Counted from the stretch's first letter, positions 46,801 through 59,441 are shown. The stretch is DNA of 64,000 nt from Alviniconcha marisindica (GCA_018857735.1 JABMCL010000191.1:889501-953500); one strand, 5' to 3'. Numbers and translations: made by a program. Notes: a model not told the origin generated them from the letters alone.

Positions 46801-49800
46801 TGGGTTTGATCCTGCCACAAGTTTATCAATAGTTCCAAGCTAACAACATCATAATGTTTGAGGAACAACAAAACAAAAACAAACTCAACAACTAAATCAC
46901 AAAGATTCTATGAAACCTCACTCCTCTGCAACACAAGTACCCACTCCCTCATCCCTCTATTCATCTCAGTCCTGGTCACTCCTAGTCCTTGCTTGCTCCA
47001 CTAGTGAGCACACAAAACTGCACTCTCCAAGGTAACAAATGGCTAGTATATTATAAATCACTTTCACACAACAAATGCAACAAATGAGCAGCACAAATTC
47101 ACGCTGAAGGACTTCACAAACCTTTGCGCCAACCCCACAAAGTTGCAGGAGTTTAGATTTTGCTTCCTCGTATGAGCACTGACGCAATGATGACACCCAT
47201 TCTTCTCCATGGTTGTCCATGATGTATCTTGCAGATTTTGCAATGAACTTTGCTCTGTAGCCAAACCCCAATGCACGCAACTGGTCTTCCACCCCAGCTT
47301 GAGCCAAGCAAGAGACACGAGGAAAGCTGTAATACATGTTCCCATCCACCAATGCAATGGGCTGCCCATAATGGGTGCACAGTTTCTCCACCATGCTGCT
47401 GATACGTGCAATGTTGTTGTTAGAGGAACAGATAAAAGAGAACAGAGTTTCCACAGGGTCTTGGCGAAGAATCCGGATGCCCCAGAAGTCGGCCGCCATT
47501 TTTTTAAAGTAGGGGTCAGCATTGGACCACTGATGATATAGGTCATCTACATCAATACTGAGCTGAAAATAGTCTTTCAGAATTGACACCAAGCTGATCT
47601 CATCATCACCATCTTTTAACTCTGACTTAATATCTGAAACTAGAGTATGATCACAGTGAGACTTTCTGCTGTTTGGCTTAGTGTCAACATTACTGTCCGA
47701 TGCTACTGTTTCTGCATGGCCTTGCTGAACCATTGATTCAAAGGTATTTTTCTGTGATTTCCATCTCCAGTTCCCTGACTCTGGGTCCAAAGTTTCTCTT
47801 GATATACTAGCTGAATTCCTGATTCTTTTATCAGAAATCAAGTGATGACCCGACTCTTCCAGCTTTACCACAGGCTTGATTTCTGTCTTAGTCTCACATC
47901 TGGAGACGTCTCCAGCTGCACCGCAAGCACCATACACCTGCATCAAAATAAAATGTGAATGTATTTTGTACGGCAATTATGGGAAAACATGCCAATTTTT
48001 AAAATGATTCAAACACAAATCCAACACACATATTGACACCAACTCTGTAATTGTCACTTATCATTTAATAAATAAAAGCATATGTGATACTGAGGGGGGA
48101 AAGAAAAACAACCTATACCATGAAACATTAAAATACTAGAAATGAAATTTTATGAAGAAACAATCTGACTCTTCTGTCAGAAATGATATAATATCATCAT
48201 ATAATGCATAGATCTGAAAATGCTTATTAATGTTATACACTATACCACTATACAGAGCTTTATTTATTTTTGATAATATATTCATGGTTCTGCTTTTTGT
48301 TAAATAATAAAAATAATGTTTTTGTTTCCAGCAATACAAATGCAAGACTCATGGCTTTTACACTTTCTCTTGTGTTTGGAATTCACTCCCACAAGGCCTT
48401 AGACATTGCTCAACCCTGTCATATTTTAAAGCCAAACTGAAAACCTTCCTCTTTTCACAGTATTTCCAGCCCAACTAATATCAATACCCAGTTTCTGCTA
48501 CAGTCAGTGTGTGTGTGCGTGTGTGTGTGTGTGCGTGCATGCATGCGTGTGTGCATGCGTGTGTATGTTTCCATATATATAATACCTTATGTAAATTGTT
48601 TTGGTAGGACTGTGCTCTATACATGTGCATATAGAATATTGTATTTAGGTTAACATGTATCATGTGAGCCTCAGGGTGTTGATGAGCGCATGATAAATGT
48701 ACATTATTATTATTATTATTTGTTGTTGTTGTTAATTAATTTGTTGGTTTTTGTTGTTGTTGTTTTGGGGTTACAAAACTCTGCAAACACTTCTTCAAAA
48801 ATGTTTGAGAACTGGTGCATTTCCTTGTTTACTATCTGAAAGTCTTTACGGCATTTTTCACAGAAGGACTTGATGGGTCAACAGACACACTGAAGTACAC
48901 ACACACACACACACACTGACACGCTTTGCCGATGTAAACGGTTATCCCTCAGTAGGGTATGGTTCCTTTGTGTGACCGTGCAGATCTCTGTGCAGCATAA
49001 CTTATTTGTTTAGTTACCTACCGATCCATTTTTCTACATGAAATCGGTGGTATATTATGGCTATCACTTTGAAGATGTTGACTTCATAGTTGTCAAATGT
49101 TCATTTTACTAGTTGAATATGGGTTAGTGCCGAGGGCTGATTATAAGCTGTGAGACATGTTATTTCTGTTTTGATCCAGCTTTTGTATAGCCGAGTCTTG
49201 GGCGCACAGACTTTCACTCTGCTTAGCTTGTATATCCCTTCCGGGTCTTTGTGCGTGTAAAACAGGCCAGCGATGCGCGTCGTTGGTGACAATTAGGTCT
49301 TTGTCTCTGTTCACTAACCGAACAGACAGGTGCAGCCAGATCAACAGCTTAGATTCTTGATGCGCTACCCGCGTCAGTAAGACGCTTGACGTTGTTCACA
49401 GACATGCTCTGCTAGTCAGTAACAGTAACATGCTGTAGCCCTTTTGTACACGTGTTGAGTATCGAGGCTGGAGCCGGTCAGTTTACGACCGACTTCCTCC
49501 CGCACATGGCATGGTCCCAAGTGCCACCCATGTCACTGTCCGTCTCGTTGTGTGCTTAAGTGGAACAGTGCTGTAACAGTTATCTCACTCTTCCTGTTTA
49601 GTTAAGAATGAGCTTGGTAATCCATATTTTTCACTGTTACTTTATTGTATACTATTATATGCTGGGAGTTCATCAGTTAATTGACTGGCCGTCTCTTGTA
49701 TACTCACCAAGGCACTGTGAGATATGGGTTTTAAGTGCAAGTCATGCACACAATTCATGTGTTTGATTATTAATCATTTTGTCACAGTTACCATCATGTA

Positions 49801-52417
49801 TTATAGTAACCTACAGGTAAACTACATGGTTACTATATTTGTTAGATAATTGCTGTTGTTTAGGCTTTACATTTGCTTTCATGTTCTAAATGTTTTGTTT
49901 GCTTGTGTCTTTTCCAACACTGTTTCCTGGTTGGTGCAAATAAAAAGTTATGTTATAGCAACCTCTGACTTGTGACTCTTCAATCATGCTTCCAACCTGC
50001 TTCCCTCACTCCCCACCCCACTCCCCTACATATACATATTATATATATATAAATGCATATAACAGAAAGATTAGTATTACCTGAAAATATACATGTCCTT
50101 CATCCTGCTTCAAGCGCCAAACTCTGTCAGCAACAACACCAAGCCATTCTCCTGCATTAACCTCACGCCACCTAAAACACAGACAGCTGGGCCATGATTA
50201 CATCCCATCAGCAACACTACCAAATCATTCTCCCACACCACACAAAAACAGTCATCACTAAGCCATGATTACTAATAGTAATACTAATTACTATGCTGTC
50301 AGAAACAACATCAAGTCAGTCTCCAACAATTTTGATGTTTTTCTGCATTCTTCTTGGATCTTCACAGAATCATACCAGCATGTGTGCATGTGTGTGGTTT
50401 TGCATTAACCAGTAATTTCCCATATTTTCCAGAACCCATACACACCAGGAAACAAATCAGCAATCAACCAGATGTAGTGGTTGTTATTTTGTTTGACCTA
50501 TTCTAAAAAACAAAACAAAAAACAATGTGGGCAACTGTACTTTGTACATCTTTCACGTTAATCCTGCTCTGGTTACCATTATATCCTTGCAATCTCATTA
50601 CTGTTCTACTAGTAAAGTGGGAACTGAAGCAGACATTTTTGTTCTGAGGTGCTACATGAAGTGTGACATTACACAACTGACCAACGATAGCTGGTGCATA
50701 CCTGATTCAAATCCTGAAACACAAACACACACACATGCACAAATCATCTGCTGTCATCTCTAATCTAGAACAAGATTCTCACAAACCTCAACCACATATT
50801 CCACTCTGGTTTTTCATGTGAGACACAACTTCTAACAACAGTCAACGACCTGATGTCATCCTTCGACAGTGACAAACAGCAATCTTTGTCTTTTCCAAGG
50901 CCTTTGACACCGTACCTCACAAGAAACTCCTCCACAAACTGGAACAGTATGGAATAATGGTACCATTGCATGTCTGGCTCACAACCTTCCTGACCAACAA
51001 ATCTATGCCTGCTGTGCTAGAGGGAACTAGCTCTGAAGCCACCAGCACAGACTTGGGTGTGCCCCACAGAACAGTGCTTGGACCCCTACCATTCATCTGT
51101 CATATCAATGATCTACCCAAAGCCATGTCCTCCCAAGTCTGCCTATTCACCAATGACTGCCTGAGTGCCTCCTGTACAGAACAGAGAGATTAACAACTTC
51201 CAGGCCCTTTACACTCTGCAGGAGGACTTAAAACATCCTGAGGCCTGGGCAGACACATGAAGGGATGCCATTCAATGCCAAGAAGTGCTACATATTTTGT
51301 ATCAAAAACAAATCCACCTTCTTCTACTCTCCCAACCAAACTATCCTTTAACAAATTCCCAGCTGCCCCTATTTTGGTATCCTCCTCTCTGAAGATCTCA
51401 AGTGGAGCACCCATATCTCCAACTCCTTGAAGAAGGCCAACAGCACCCTTGGATTCATCCAAAGAAACCTCCGCCACTGTCCCTCCCACTGCAAACAAAT
51501 ATATATATCTGGATGAATCCAAGGGTGCTGTTGGCCTTCTTCAAGGAGTTGGAGATATGGGTGCTCCACTATATATATATAGCACTAGTCCATCCTCTCC
51601 TTGAATACACCTCAATCACCTGGGATCCCTACCTCAGGAAGGACATCGACAACCTAGAGAGGATCCAGAGAAACACAGCATGATTCATTGCTAGTGACAA
51701 CAGGTCCAACACTCTGGAAGCGTTCAGAAACTCCTCAACAAACTCGACCTACCCACCCTACAACACAGACGCCTGCAGCTCCGCCTTATGTTCTTCTACA
51801 AGATGGTTGAGGGGCTGGTGCCAGCCATACCAGCAAACCATACCAGCAAACCAGCAGAAACCCGATGCCTAGTACGTGCAAAAAACACCTCAGGCTACAG
51901 CACAAGCAACCCGAATGACAGCTACACAAAGGACAACAACTGCTTTAACATTCAGCACTGTCACACAGAGCAATACAAAAAATCATTCTTTGCGCAAACA
52001 CCGGTGGACTGGAGTCATCTTGACAACATCACAGTTCATACCGTCTCTGTGAACAGTTTTCGAACTCTCAATGCAGCCAGCAAGGGCCGCTAAACCACTG
52101 TGCAGCCCCCCACCGTTACGTTTATGCCAGATACCAGGATGCTACAACGTGCAACGTACCGAACAGATACAGGTAAAAATCGTCTGCTCTGACATAAAAC
52201 ACCCTCTCCAGTGCTGCAAGTACTTCTGACTTCCTTTTTTTGCTACTAAGGGGGCGCACTGAAGGCTTTGGACGACACCGTTCCATACTGCTATGTTACG
52301 ATTGTGTTGTACAACGGCGTACCGAAATGATTGCCCGCACAGGAGTACGATGTCAAGCCGAAGATGTCGTCTGCTACACGGAAAAGCTCTCCAACCGGAC
52401 GCCGCCATCTTTGGCAA
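43881..52417 (-). CDS. OGG1: 8-oxoguanine DNA glycosylase/AP lyase
   Basis: Bifunctional base-excision repair enzyme that removes 8-oxoG opposite C and nicks the AP site. Exons on the - strand: 52417-52323, 50171-50081, 47937-47122, 46225-46081, 45635-45586, 44426-44370, 44000-43881 (TGA). Together they are 1374 nt, 457 aa. Start MPKMAASGWRAFPC then LDIVLLCGQSFR|WREVNAGEWLG matches the OGG1 N-terminal domain. LFSFICSSNNNIARI (Asn triad and Arg), GFGYRAKF, GVGAKV with catalytic Lys334 (codon 47124-47122, last of exon 3), IPVDTHVW with Asp353 (19 residues later, as in human K249/D268) and YAGWAQSVLF are all intact. The N-terminal/HhH linker carries an extra segment of roughly 100 residues rich in D, E, K and S, absent from the 345-aa human enzyme. 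The C-terminus has a basic AQKRQRNG stretch, possibly nuclear targeting. Confidence 0.96.
44783..45144. mobile_element. Long inverted repeat (foldback) element with nested central hairpin
   Basis: The left arm 44783-44914 (CAAGATCCAAACACAAAAAG…) pairs with the right arm 45021-45144 (…TTTTTGTGTTTGGATCTTG) with small gaps. In the centre, 44957-45000 forms its own near-perfect hairpin (GCTTGGAAGATTGTTGGCAT / ATGCCAACAATCATCCAAGC). TAATTTCCAAGATC occurs at 44776-44789 and again at 45184-45197. It lies in the intron between OGG1 exons 5 and 6. Confidence 0.8.
48336..48722 (+). mobile_element. LINE 3' terminal fragment
   Basis: GGAATTCACTCCCACAAGGC…AAAGCCAAACTGAAAACCTT CCTCTTTTC encodes the WNSLPxxLRxxxxLxxFKxKLKTFLF terminus of L2-type LINEs. 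A TG-rich 3' UTR follows, and an (ATT)n tail at 48706-48720. It is antisense to OGG1 in intron 2. Confidence 0.8.
48930..49990 (+). other. Unassigned roughly 1-kb block, possible decayed solo LTR
   Basis: More CpG-containing than its neighbours (49000-49560), with AATAAA at 49941-49946 close to the right end. No reading frame of interest, and no convincing terminal TG/CA pair or target-site duplication could be placed. Confidence 0.25.
50770..52093 (+). mobile_element. Degenerate CR1/Jockey-group LINE reverse transcriptase remnant
   Basis: Shifted frames read in order SKAFDTVPHKKLLHKLEQYG (palm A), a decayed GVPxGTVLGPLPFICHINDLP (B), VCLFTNDCLSA (the F-A-D-D of motif C is now F-T-N-D), LVHPLLEYTSITWDPYLRKD, IDNLERIQRNTA, and a terminal SVNSFRTLNAASKGR. 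Stops and frameshifts make it a dead copy. It is a different lineage from the L2-like copies at 24760 and 60480. It lies in OGG1 intron 1, antisense to the gene. Confidence 0.85.
51401..51570. repeat. Perfect 61-bp inverted repeat with 48-bp spacer
   Basis: 51401-51461 (AGTGGAGCACCCATATCTCC…ATTCATCCA) is exactly the reverse complement of 51510-51570. The second arm is flanked on both sides by short (AT)n. It lies within the LINE remnant; only the first arm is in the expected LINE coding order. Confidence 0.9.
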
Positions 52418-52980
52418 GTATTTCCCGCCTTTATAGGTATTTCCGGTTCCGTTGTCAGGGCGACATTTACATCATGGCGGACAGATTAAAGTTTTGATTG
52501 TCTGTGTTCAATTCGGGCAATCTTATGCTCGTGTTTCTGCAGTTCTGCTAGCCAAAGTTGGTGAATATGAACGCATTTCAAGATTTGAAGTTTGATTGCA
52601 AAAGTATACAATGATCTTACCACTTTTTAAGATTTAAACTACTTTAAATGTTCAATATGAGTATATCACTGTGAGTGTGGCAGCTGAGAACCTACCGATA
52701 GTAAATCACACTTGATGATGTCAATTTATAGCTTAAAGGAAAGAAAAAATGAACTTAGTGTGTTGTCTGATGACTCATATTACCTGTACACTTAGTGTTT
52801 GCCCATTCACCTAGATCAAAAGGAAAAGGAAAAAGTGATTACTCATCGTTTGTGTTCTATTGATCGCTTTCTCTCTCTCTCCCTTCCCCCCCCCCCCCCC
52901 CCCTTCTCCCTCTCTCTTCTAACTGGAACTCATTTATGAGTTCATATGGACACACACACACACACACACACTGCAGTGGC

Positions 52981-53011
<31 letters not shown>

Positions 53012-53116
53012 CAAGTCAAAGTTTTCTTTTTGCTTCTTGTTTCAGTACTGGGGATGCAAGCTTAAAAACAGTGCACCGACTTTTTGATATTGTATGACTA
53101 CAGTTCAGTCTTCATC
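52418..53116. promoter_or_regulatory. Bidirectional promoter region of OGG1 and LRRIQ3
   Basis: The start codons are 699 bp apart. AAAGATGGCGGCG on the - strand overlaps the second in-frame OGG1 ATG (codon 4), a YY1-type site. ATCATGGCGGACA lies near 52474 on the + strand. An acceptor-like TTTCAG at 53040-53045 suggests an LRRIQ3 leader intron. Poly-C (52887-52902), (CA)n and (TA)n runs occupy 52880-53010. Confidence 0.55.
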
Positions 53117-53580
53117 ATGGTCAGCATACCAGACTGGGCAAAATTTTCAAGGTCCACAGAGAGTGGCCATAAACCAGACACCGCCACTCTGCTGAACAAG
53201 TATTACAAACAACGAGAACTAGAGGCCATCAAACAAGCAGAACAAACGGGATACTTCCTCGTGCCTTCTAAAGACTATTTGCTGAAACATGTGGGCCCTT
53301 ACAGTGGCACAAATAAGGAGCTGACCAAAATCTTTCTTGTGAGGTTGGTTGGCCTGCACCTCCGTAAGCTTGGTGACATTCCACTGTGTTCCAGTTTACA
53401 AATCTGCATTTTGCCCAACAATTTTCTGACAAAAATTGATGTGCTGTCCAGTTGCCAGCAACTTGTCAAACTGGATCTTCATGGAAATCAGGTGTGTGTG
53501 AGTGTGTGTGTGTGTTTGTGCGAGTGTGTGTATGTGTGTGCACGTGCGTATGCATGCGTGTGTGCACACATGCATGCACA

Positions 53581-53616
<36 letters not shown>

Positions 53617-56600
53617 AGAAAGAGAGAGTGAGATAATATATATTATATCTAAAACAAAGATTCAGCCCATTGTATTTTACTCAGTTTGTACCAGCCATTA
53701 ATCTCATAAACATTTATGACTACATGCATGTATTGAATCTATTGTGGCAAATACAAAGCATATATTATGAATAACGTATTATACCTCTAGAGTTAATGTT
53801 CACTATGTGCCTCTAGAACTTCTAGGAGAAGCCTTAAATTCGTTGACATTATTTTTCATTGTTTATGTTTGAGCAAAATATTTCTCAGTGCAGTTGTTGT
53901 AGAAATGCCAGTGATGTACATTCATGTAGTAAATTAATTGGCTTGCACTGTGGTAGTGTACTCAAGCTTTCCTAAGTGTAATTTCATACACATTCCTTTG
54001 GCATTGTTGGTGGTGTTGTTGTTTTATTTTTTAATGCAATTCTTACCATGGTGATGGTGTATGTAACAGCTTACTTGTGGTGATCTATGTGACAGCTTAC
54101 CTCCATACCTGGTCATTCATTCTGGTCTGCTCTTCGAAAATTGCGTGCTCTTCATCTCCATGACAACCCTTTGGGAAAATTTGAGACTCTTCAAAGTTTG
54201 TCTGCTGCTCCAGTGCTTGCCATAGTAACACTGTTTGACACTCCACTCTATCTCAAGAAGAACTACCGCCATCATGTAGTGAACAGCATCTGGACGCTGA
54301 AGGCACTTGACCATCATGTGGTCTCTGATGAGGAAATCATTGAGGATGCCATGTTTGGGGGACACTTCAGTGCGCTGTCACCTTCCCTTAAGCTGGACTT
54401 GTGCCCTGCTTCACCCATGGTAAGCAATGGAAAAACTGGCAAACAAGTAAGCAAGCATAAAAAGGAATTGTGCAGATAATAATGTACTATATAGATCAGT
54501 AGTGATGTCAGTGCCAAAATTTGCAATTCTGGGCATGATATGATGTGTAGATGAGTGTGATGTAACGAAACTTTAGTCAAAAGATGGGCCTTTATTATTA
54601 TGTTGCAGTTATTAGCAATGCTGTAAGAGGCAATCAAGGATGGTCACAGTTGGCAATAAAACTTATATGTACAAACATCTTGATTGCCATGCAACTGTAA
54701 AATGCAGTGAGAGTGTGTAACTGACTTCTCACTGTTAGGATGAAAGCTTAGTCCACATGAACAAATGGAATAAACAACACAAAATGGGTCATTTATGCAC
54801 CATAGGTTGGATACTGACAGGAATTTTATTACAGGCCCTCCAGGATAAAACATGGGTTTATGTCATCTCATTTGATGTTGTCACTTGATGACATTTGTAA
54901 CTCTTAAGCTTCAAAATCTCCCTTGTCCCATCTTTCCATTTCATTATATATATATATATATATTTTTTTTTTTTTAAAGTCACATCATTTGATGTCAGCT
55001 ACTCCCTTCTCTGCGACTATCCAGAGAAACATTTTGTCCCCATCTCCACTCCACATTGGATCCCTATTTTTTCTCCCTGTTTTCTTCTTCTATGTAATAT
55101 GATCTCTCAGTGGTACAGCATCTTTTCCCCTGACATGTCATTTGTTGTTGTTTTTGTGAAAGTGTAGAAGAAGAGAAAACAAGCAAGTAATTAATTGTTG
55201 AAGTGCTATGTTTAGATCTAAAAGACCTTAAACAGAGTAAATCCAGAGAGAGAGAGAGGAAGAAAAAACAGGAGAGACTCCTACTCCCTTCATAAAGATA
55301 CTATTGGGTGCATCAGTCCCCCCCCCCCCCCCTCCCACCACCCTCACCCCACCCCGCCCAGCCAAATCTGATTTTTGGCACACAGTGCCAAGCAGAGGGG
55401 TTATCAAAACATATCATTTGTTTAAACTTGTGCTTTAAACCACATAGAGCCAAGGATCTTTACCATTGTTTTGGAAAAAAGCACATGGTCCACATGTTCT
55501 TCTTAATTAGACTTGCCTACATAGGTGTGTTTGTATGCAGGCTGACAGGTTGACAGTGTTCTGTCAGAGGGTGGTGATAGGTCAATTATGTAATCAAGCT
55601 CAGCAAGGAATGCAATGCCCTGCACTTTTTTTCTTTTTTGTGTCACAGTATGAGTTAAGATGTGGTCATATGTTCGTATGAATTCCATTCATGTTTGTAT
55701 TATAAAGTCCAGTGATGGTGATTTGGATTATCATTAATGTTGCTGTGATTATTATTATTGGTACTATATTGATTGCTTGTCATTTTCAGGATGCAACCTA
55801 CAAGGAGGAGGTTAAATTATTTCACCAGCTGGAGGCACAGATCAACCAGATCCTTGCAAAACACTCTCCAGTTGTTATTGTTCAGCGCTGTCTGCGAGGC
55901 TACTTTGCAAGGAAAAGGTAACTGGCAGTTTGCACTTGGTGTTCATATTTTTCCAAAATACCATAGAACTACAAGTCTGATCCAACCAAGACTTTGATAA
56001 TTAACCGGTCATGGCGAGTTTGAGTGACAGGCCGCTTCAGCCAACCATAGGCCATGTGGGATCCCGTGAAGAATGAACTGGGTCCGAAGTTTCCTTCAAC
56101 AAGTGTGCCTGTGTCAAAGTACTTTATGGCTTGTAAACATGGTAAAAAATGTGCATGGGGCCTCTATAAGTCAGATTTAGGGTACCCATAGCAACAGGCT
56201 GGTGGAGTACAGGTCATTCCTTTCCCAAAACTTTGTTGCAGCAAAAGAATATGCTTTAGATGGAATAAAGTATAGTCAGCCAAAGGAACAGCTGAACATA
56301 AACAGGGTCAATAAACTGTCATCACAACATTTGTATGAAGGCCAGTGCTTTGACCTGTCTGTTCTTTTTTTCTTCTTTTTCTTTTTTTAGTGTGTTCATG
56401 TGATGGTTTCTTGCAGTAAGGTGATTGTGTGATGATGCATGGTGCAGAAATAAAGTTGTGTACTCGCATAATTGCAGTAGGTGTTGGATCTACTTAGTGG
56501 CCAGTATATATCATCACAGAGTCCACTGCACTGGTATAGGGTAACATGATTTCCTTTTCATATTCTGTACAGCATTTTATGGATCAAGAACCTACAGACA

Positions 56601-58048
56601 AATATCCAGACCCAATACAACTCTTACTGTAAATGTGCCAAGACCCACATGACTTCCACCTGATGTGACTGAGAAGTTATTCATGGTTTCATTGGTTATC
56701 TGTGATTAAAGCAAACTGCTTCAAAAGTTTGATTGCAGCAACAGAAATGAGAACACTCACTGTGCTTTATAAGTGCAGAAATAATCTGAAACTGTTCAGT
56801 GGGTCAGTGGTGAAATTTAGTCTGTATGGCACCACAGTTTTCAACTGACTCTTGTACATGAACACGAAAACATCAAACTTCTGCTGAGCAGTATGAAACA
56901 GTTTCACTCTGCTGAAATACTGACCCTTGCTGAAAAGGTCAGCTCTCTGTCACTGTCTAAGGGTGGTACCATTTGGCATATTAGTGTTCCAAAATGTCAT
57001 CAGGGAGCTCAAATAATTGTGTGACTTGCTGCTTGTGTGTCAAGTAAACATGCCATGACAGGAACTAGGTCAAGGGGGTGGGGCTTTGCGACTGGTTAAT
57101 AACAGGCAGTATAAACCTGTAATAGGTGTTGATACAGCTAGTAACAGTAACTGAATGTATTGACAGTAAGTAAGTAACTTGATGTTTTACTCCCAGTTAA
57201 CCATTATGGTTATATCAGGGTGAAAGATGTTGACAGAATGACACAGAATTACACTAATAACTAACAGTAAGTGTTGACACATAAACACTAGTAAGTAACA
57301 GTAGATGCTGACAATCCCAACACTGACTAATAACTAACAGTATATGTTTCATACCTTCAACACTAGTAACTAACAGTGCACACTTCCAGCATTAGAACCT
57401 AAGAATAGGTGTTGACACTTTCAACAACTAGCAGTGTACTAAGGTGTTGACACTTCCAGAGCTAGTAACTGACAGTAGATGTTGACACTTCCAACACTAG
57501 TACCAAATAGTGGGTGTTGACACATCCAACACTAGTACCTAATAGTAGGTGTTATATATCTATCTGTATATATATTGCTAGAGAAATGGGTGCTGCTGCC
57601 ATGTAGAGCGTGCTGCTTCCAGCATGCTGTTACTGGTGTTAAGCAGACTACCACGAGCAACTATATCCTAGTGAGTATTGCAGTCAGGACAGGCTGTGTG
57701 AGTGACAGCACTTGCACAGTTGGCACTGTTTCTCCTCCAGTACTCTTGCAGTGAACAAAGATGAAAGTGGCCTGCCCTTGCTGCTGAACTGATGTGGTTC
57801 GTGGTGGTAAGATTGCTGTTTATGGTTTGGAGATCAGCACTGCACAAATGACAGCACAGAGGAATGAGCATTAATTGTGTGATTCCAGACTGGGCCTGGT
57901 GCCCACCAGACAACACACAAGCCTACAGAAGTCACAGGACGTTCTGATGATGCCCCCTCTTGCCCCATCAACGCAGCAACTTCATTCAACTTCCTCATCC
58001 ATGATGTCTGTCCCTGGCATGCCCAAACAAAGTGAAAAGGTGTCTGAG
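53117..58048 (+). CDS. LRRIQ3: Leucine-rich repeat and IQ domain-containing protein 3, 3' partial
   Basis: Poorly characterised LRR/calmodulin-binding IQ protein with testis/cilium-type expression in vertebrates (family knowledge). Exons 53117-53491, 54096-54419, 55790-55917 and 57889-58048 chain in frame (329 codons to the last donor). LRRs include [20 protein letters not shown] and [17 protein letters not shown] (about residues 119-155). The family-specific block [20 protein letters not shown] plus HVVSDEEII follows. The IQ motif [14 protein letters not shown] is at about residues 262-275. Exons 1-3 match human LRRIQ3 block by block; exon 4 ([20 protein letters not shown]…) is low in recognisable homology and rests on phase and splice sites. 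An in-frame ATG at 53084 is an alternative start. The exon 1 donor (CAG|GTGTGTGTGAG) lies inside a TG/TGCA-rich microsatellite. The remaining exons lie downstream or past the window. Confidence 0.9.
57100..57560 (+). repeat. Degenerate roughly 40-46-bp tandem repeat (GTGTTGACACTTCCAACACT)
   Basis: Units of AGTAGGTGTTGACACTTCCA ACACTAGTACCTAAC lie in LRRIQ3 intron 3, interrupted at 57167-57229 by a short dispersed element. Confidence 0.8.
57167..57229 (-). mobile_element. Short dispersed element (copy D) with 7-bp flanking direct repeat
   Basis: TAAGTAAGTAACTTGATGTT TTACTCCCAGTTAACCATTA TGGTTATATCAGGGTGA on the + strand. TTGACAG flanks it at 57160-57166 and 57230-57236. Because the host array also contains GTTGACA, the duplication is less certain than for copies B and C. 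Confidence 0.65.
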
Positions 58049-59440
58049 GTAAGCAAATTAGTCATGTAAGTCTTTCTTATTTAATGCTAGAACTGTGGTG
58101 GACTAATGGGTTCAGTTATCATACTTACCTCATTTTATAAACACATCATATTTAGGATTCATTACTAGACATGGTCCACTAACTGCATGAAGTTTCTTAA
58201 CTTGTTTGCATCAGTCACTGATCAGTTCTGTACTAAGATGGTTTGATAAGCTGATGGAGTGAGTATTCCGATTTGGCTTGATTTGCTTGCACTATTATAA
58301 TACTGATCTAGATGCTTGCTATCAGAGGCCTTGTATACTCAGCATAAGCTAGTGGTCATGGACAGTTCTTTTTTATGTGGCCAAACCACTCATCACTCAC
58401 CTTACCTTTTTGTGGGCAAGACCTGACAGTCTCTTCAAAATCAAAATCCCCATTGCTACGAAGGAGACATACTTGGTCAGTAATACTGGATCATGAACCA
58501 CAAGTACAATAGTGAAAAGAAGAAGGGAACTGTTCACATTCTGCAGCTGATTTTATTAACAGGAGTAAATGTCAAAGTAAAGAAGAAAGCAGTTCTGGTG
58601 AGGATAAATCTGCTTTTCATTCATCACCTTTAACATGCAGACCTGTTCAAAGGTTATGACATTTCAGCTGTGTAATCAAAAGGTATTTTGTGATTACACT
58701 TTTATGCCAGTTAGTGATTCACACACATGCATTCATTTTACGTAGCACACATTGATTAATAACAAACATAATATTTCTGCTCTAAGCCATGTGCATTACA
58801 GGCTGATATTCGGCTTTCTGATCATAAGTGTAACTTTTCAAACATGTGAATTTATCATTTGTATTTGTTGTCAAGTTCCACATAATTATATAATGTCTTT
58901 CTTAAAATATTGAAATTCTTCTCTTCATTGGCACATGACTGCCAGTTTCTTTGGCTGTTGCATCATGGTTATGGTTTACATGTGTTTCAGAGTTACAACA
59001 TATTTTCTAATGGTATTTCAATGTAGCAGCTCAGAGTCTGTCTGCAGCCTTAACTGGTCTGAGGGGAAAAGAAGGCTGTAAAAGTGTAAACAGCTGGGGT
59101 AGAGTGGGTTCAAACATAATGAATCCTTGTTGGACTGTTTTTGCACCCACACCAACACCATTATGACCCTTTGAGTGACCTTCATCTTTATTCTAAGGGA
59201 GGTAGGAAAAAGAATGGCAACCCCACCCTACCCCCCCAAAAAACACCATTCACCTTTGTTTTATGAGCTGCTTGATCATCATTTTGGGAGATTTAATGAA
59301 TGATGGATACTTTTGTGCTGAACATTAGCCTGTCAAGTGGTGAAATTAGCATGTAAATCATTCATCAAAATGACTAACTAAGGCATGTGTTTAAACAAAA
59401 CCTTTTAGCCACCTAGTACTAAAACATGACACCAGTGACA

Positions 59441-59441
<1 letters not shown>

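Noticed and set aside
46966..47976. Intronless 336-codon OGG1 reading frame as a complete protein
   Set aside because: The ends are intron read-through; borders at 47937 and 47122 join correctly to flanking exons and restore VADC after the catalytic Lys.
51788..52093. Independent small gene (101 codons)
   Set aside because: Its SVNSFRTLNAA-type ending and order after the palm motifs mark it as the C-terminus of the LINE remnant.
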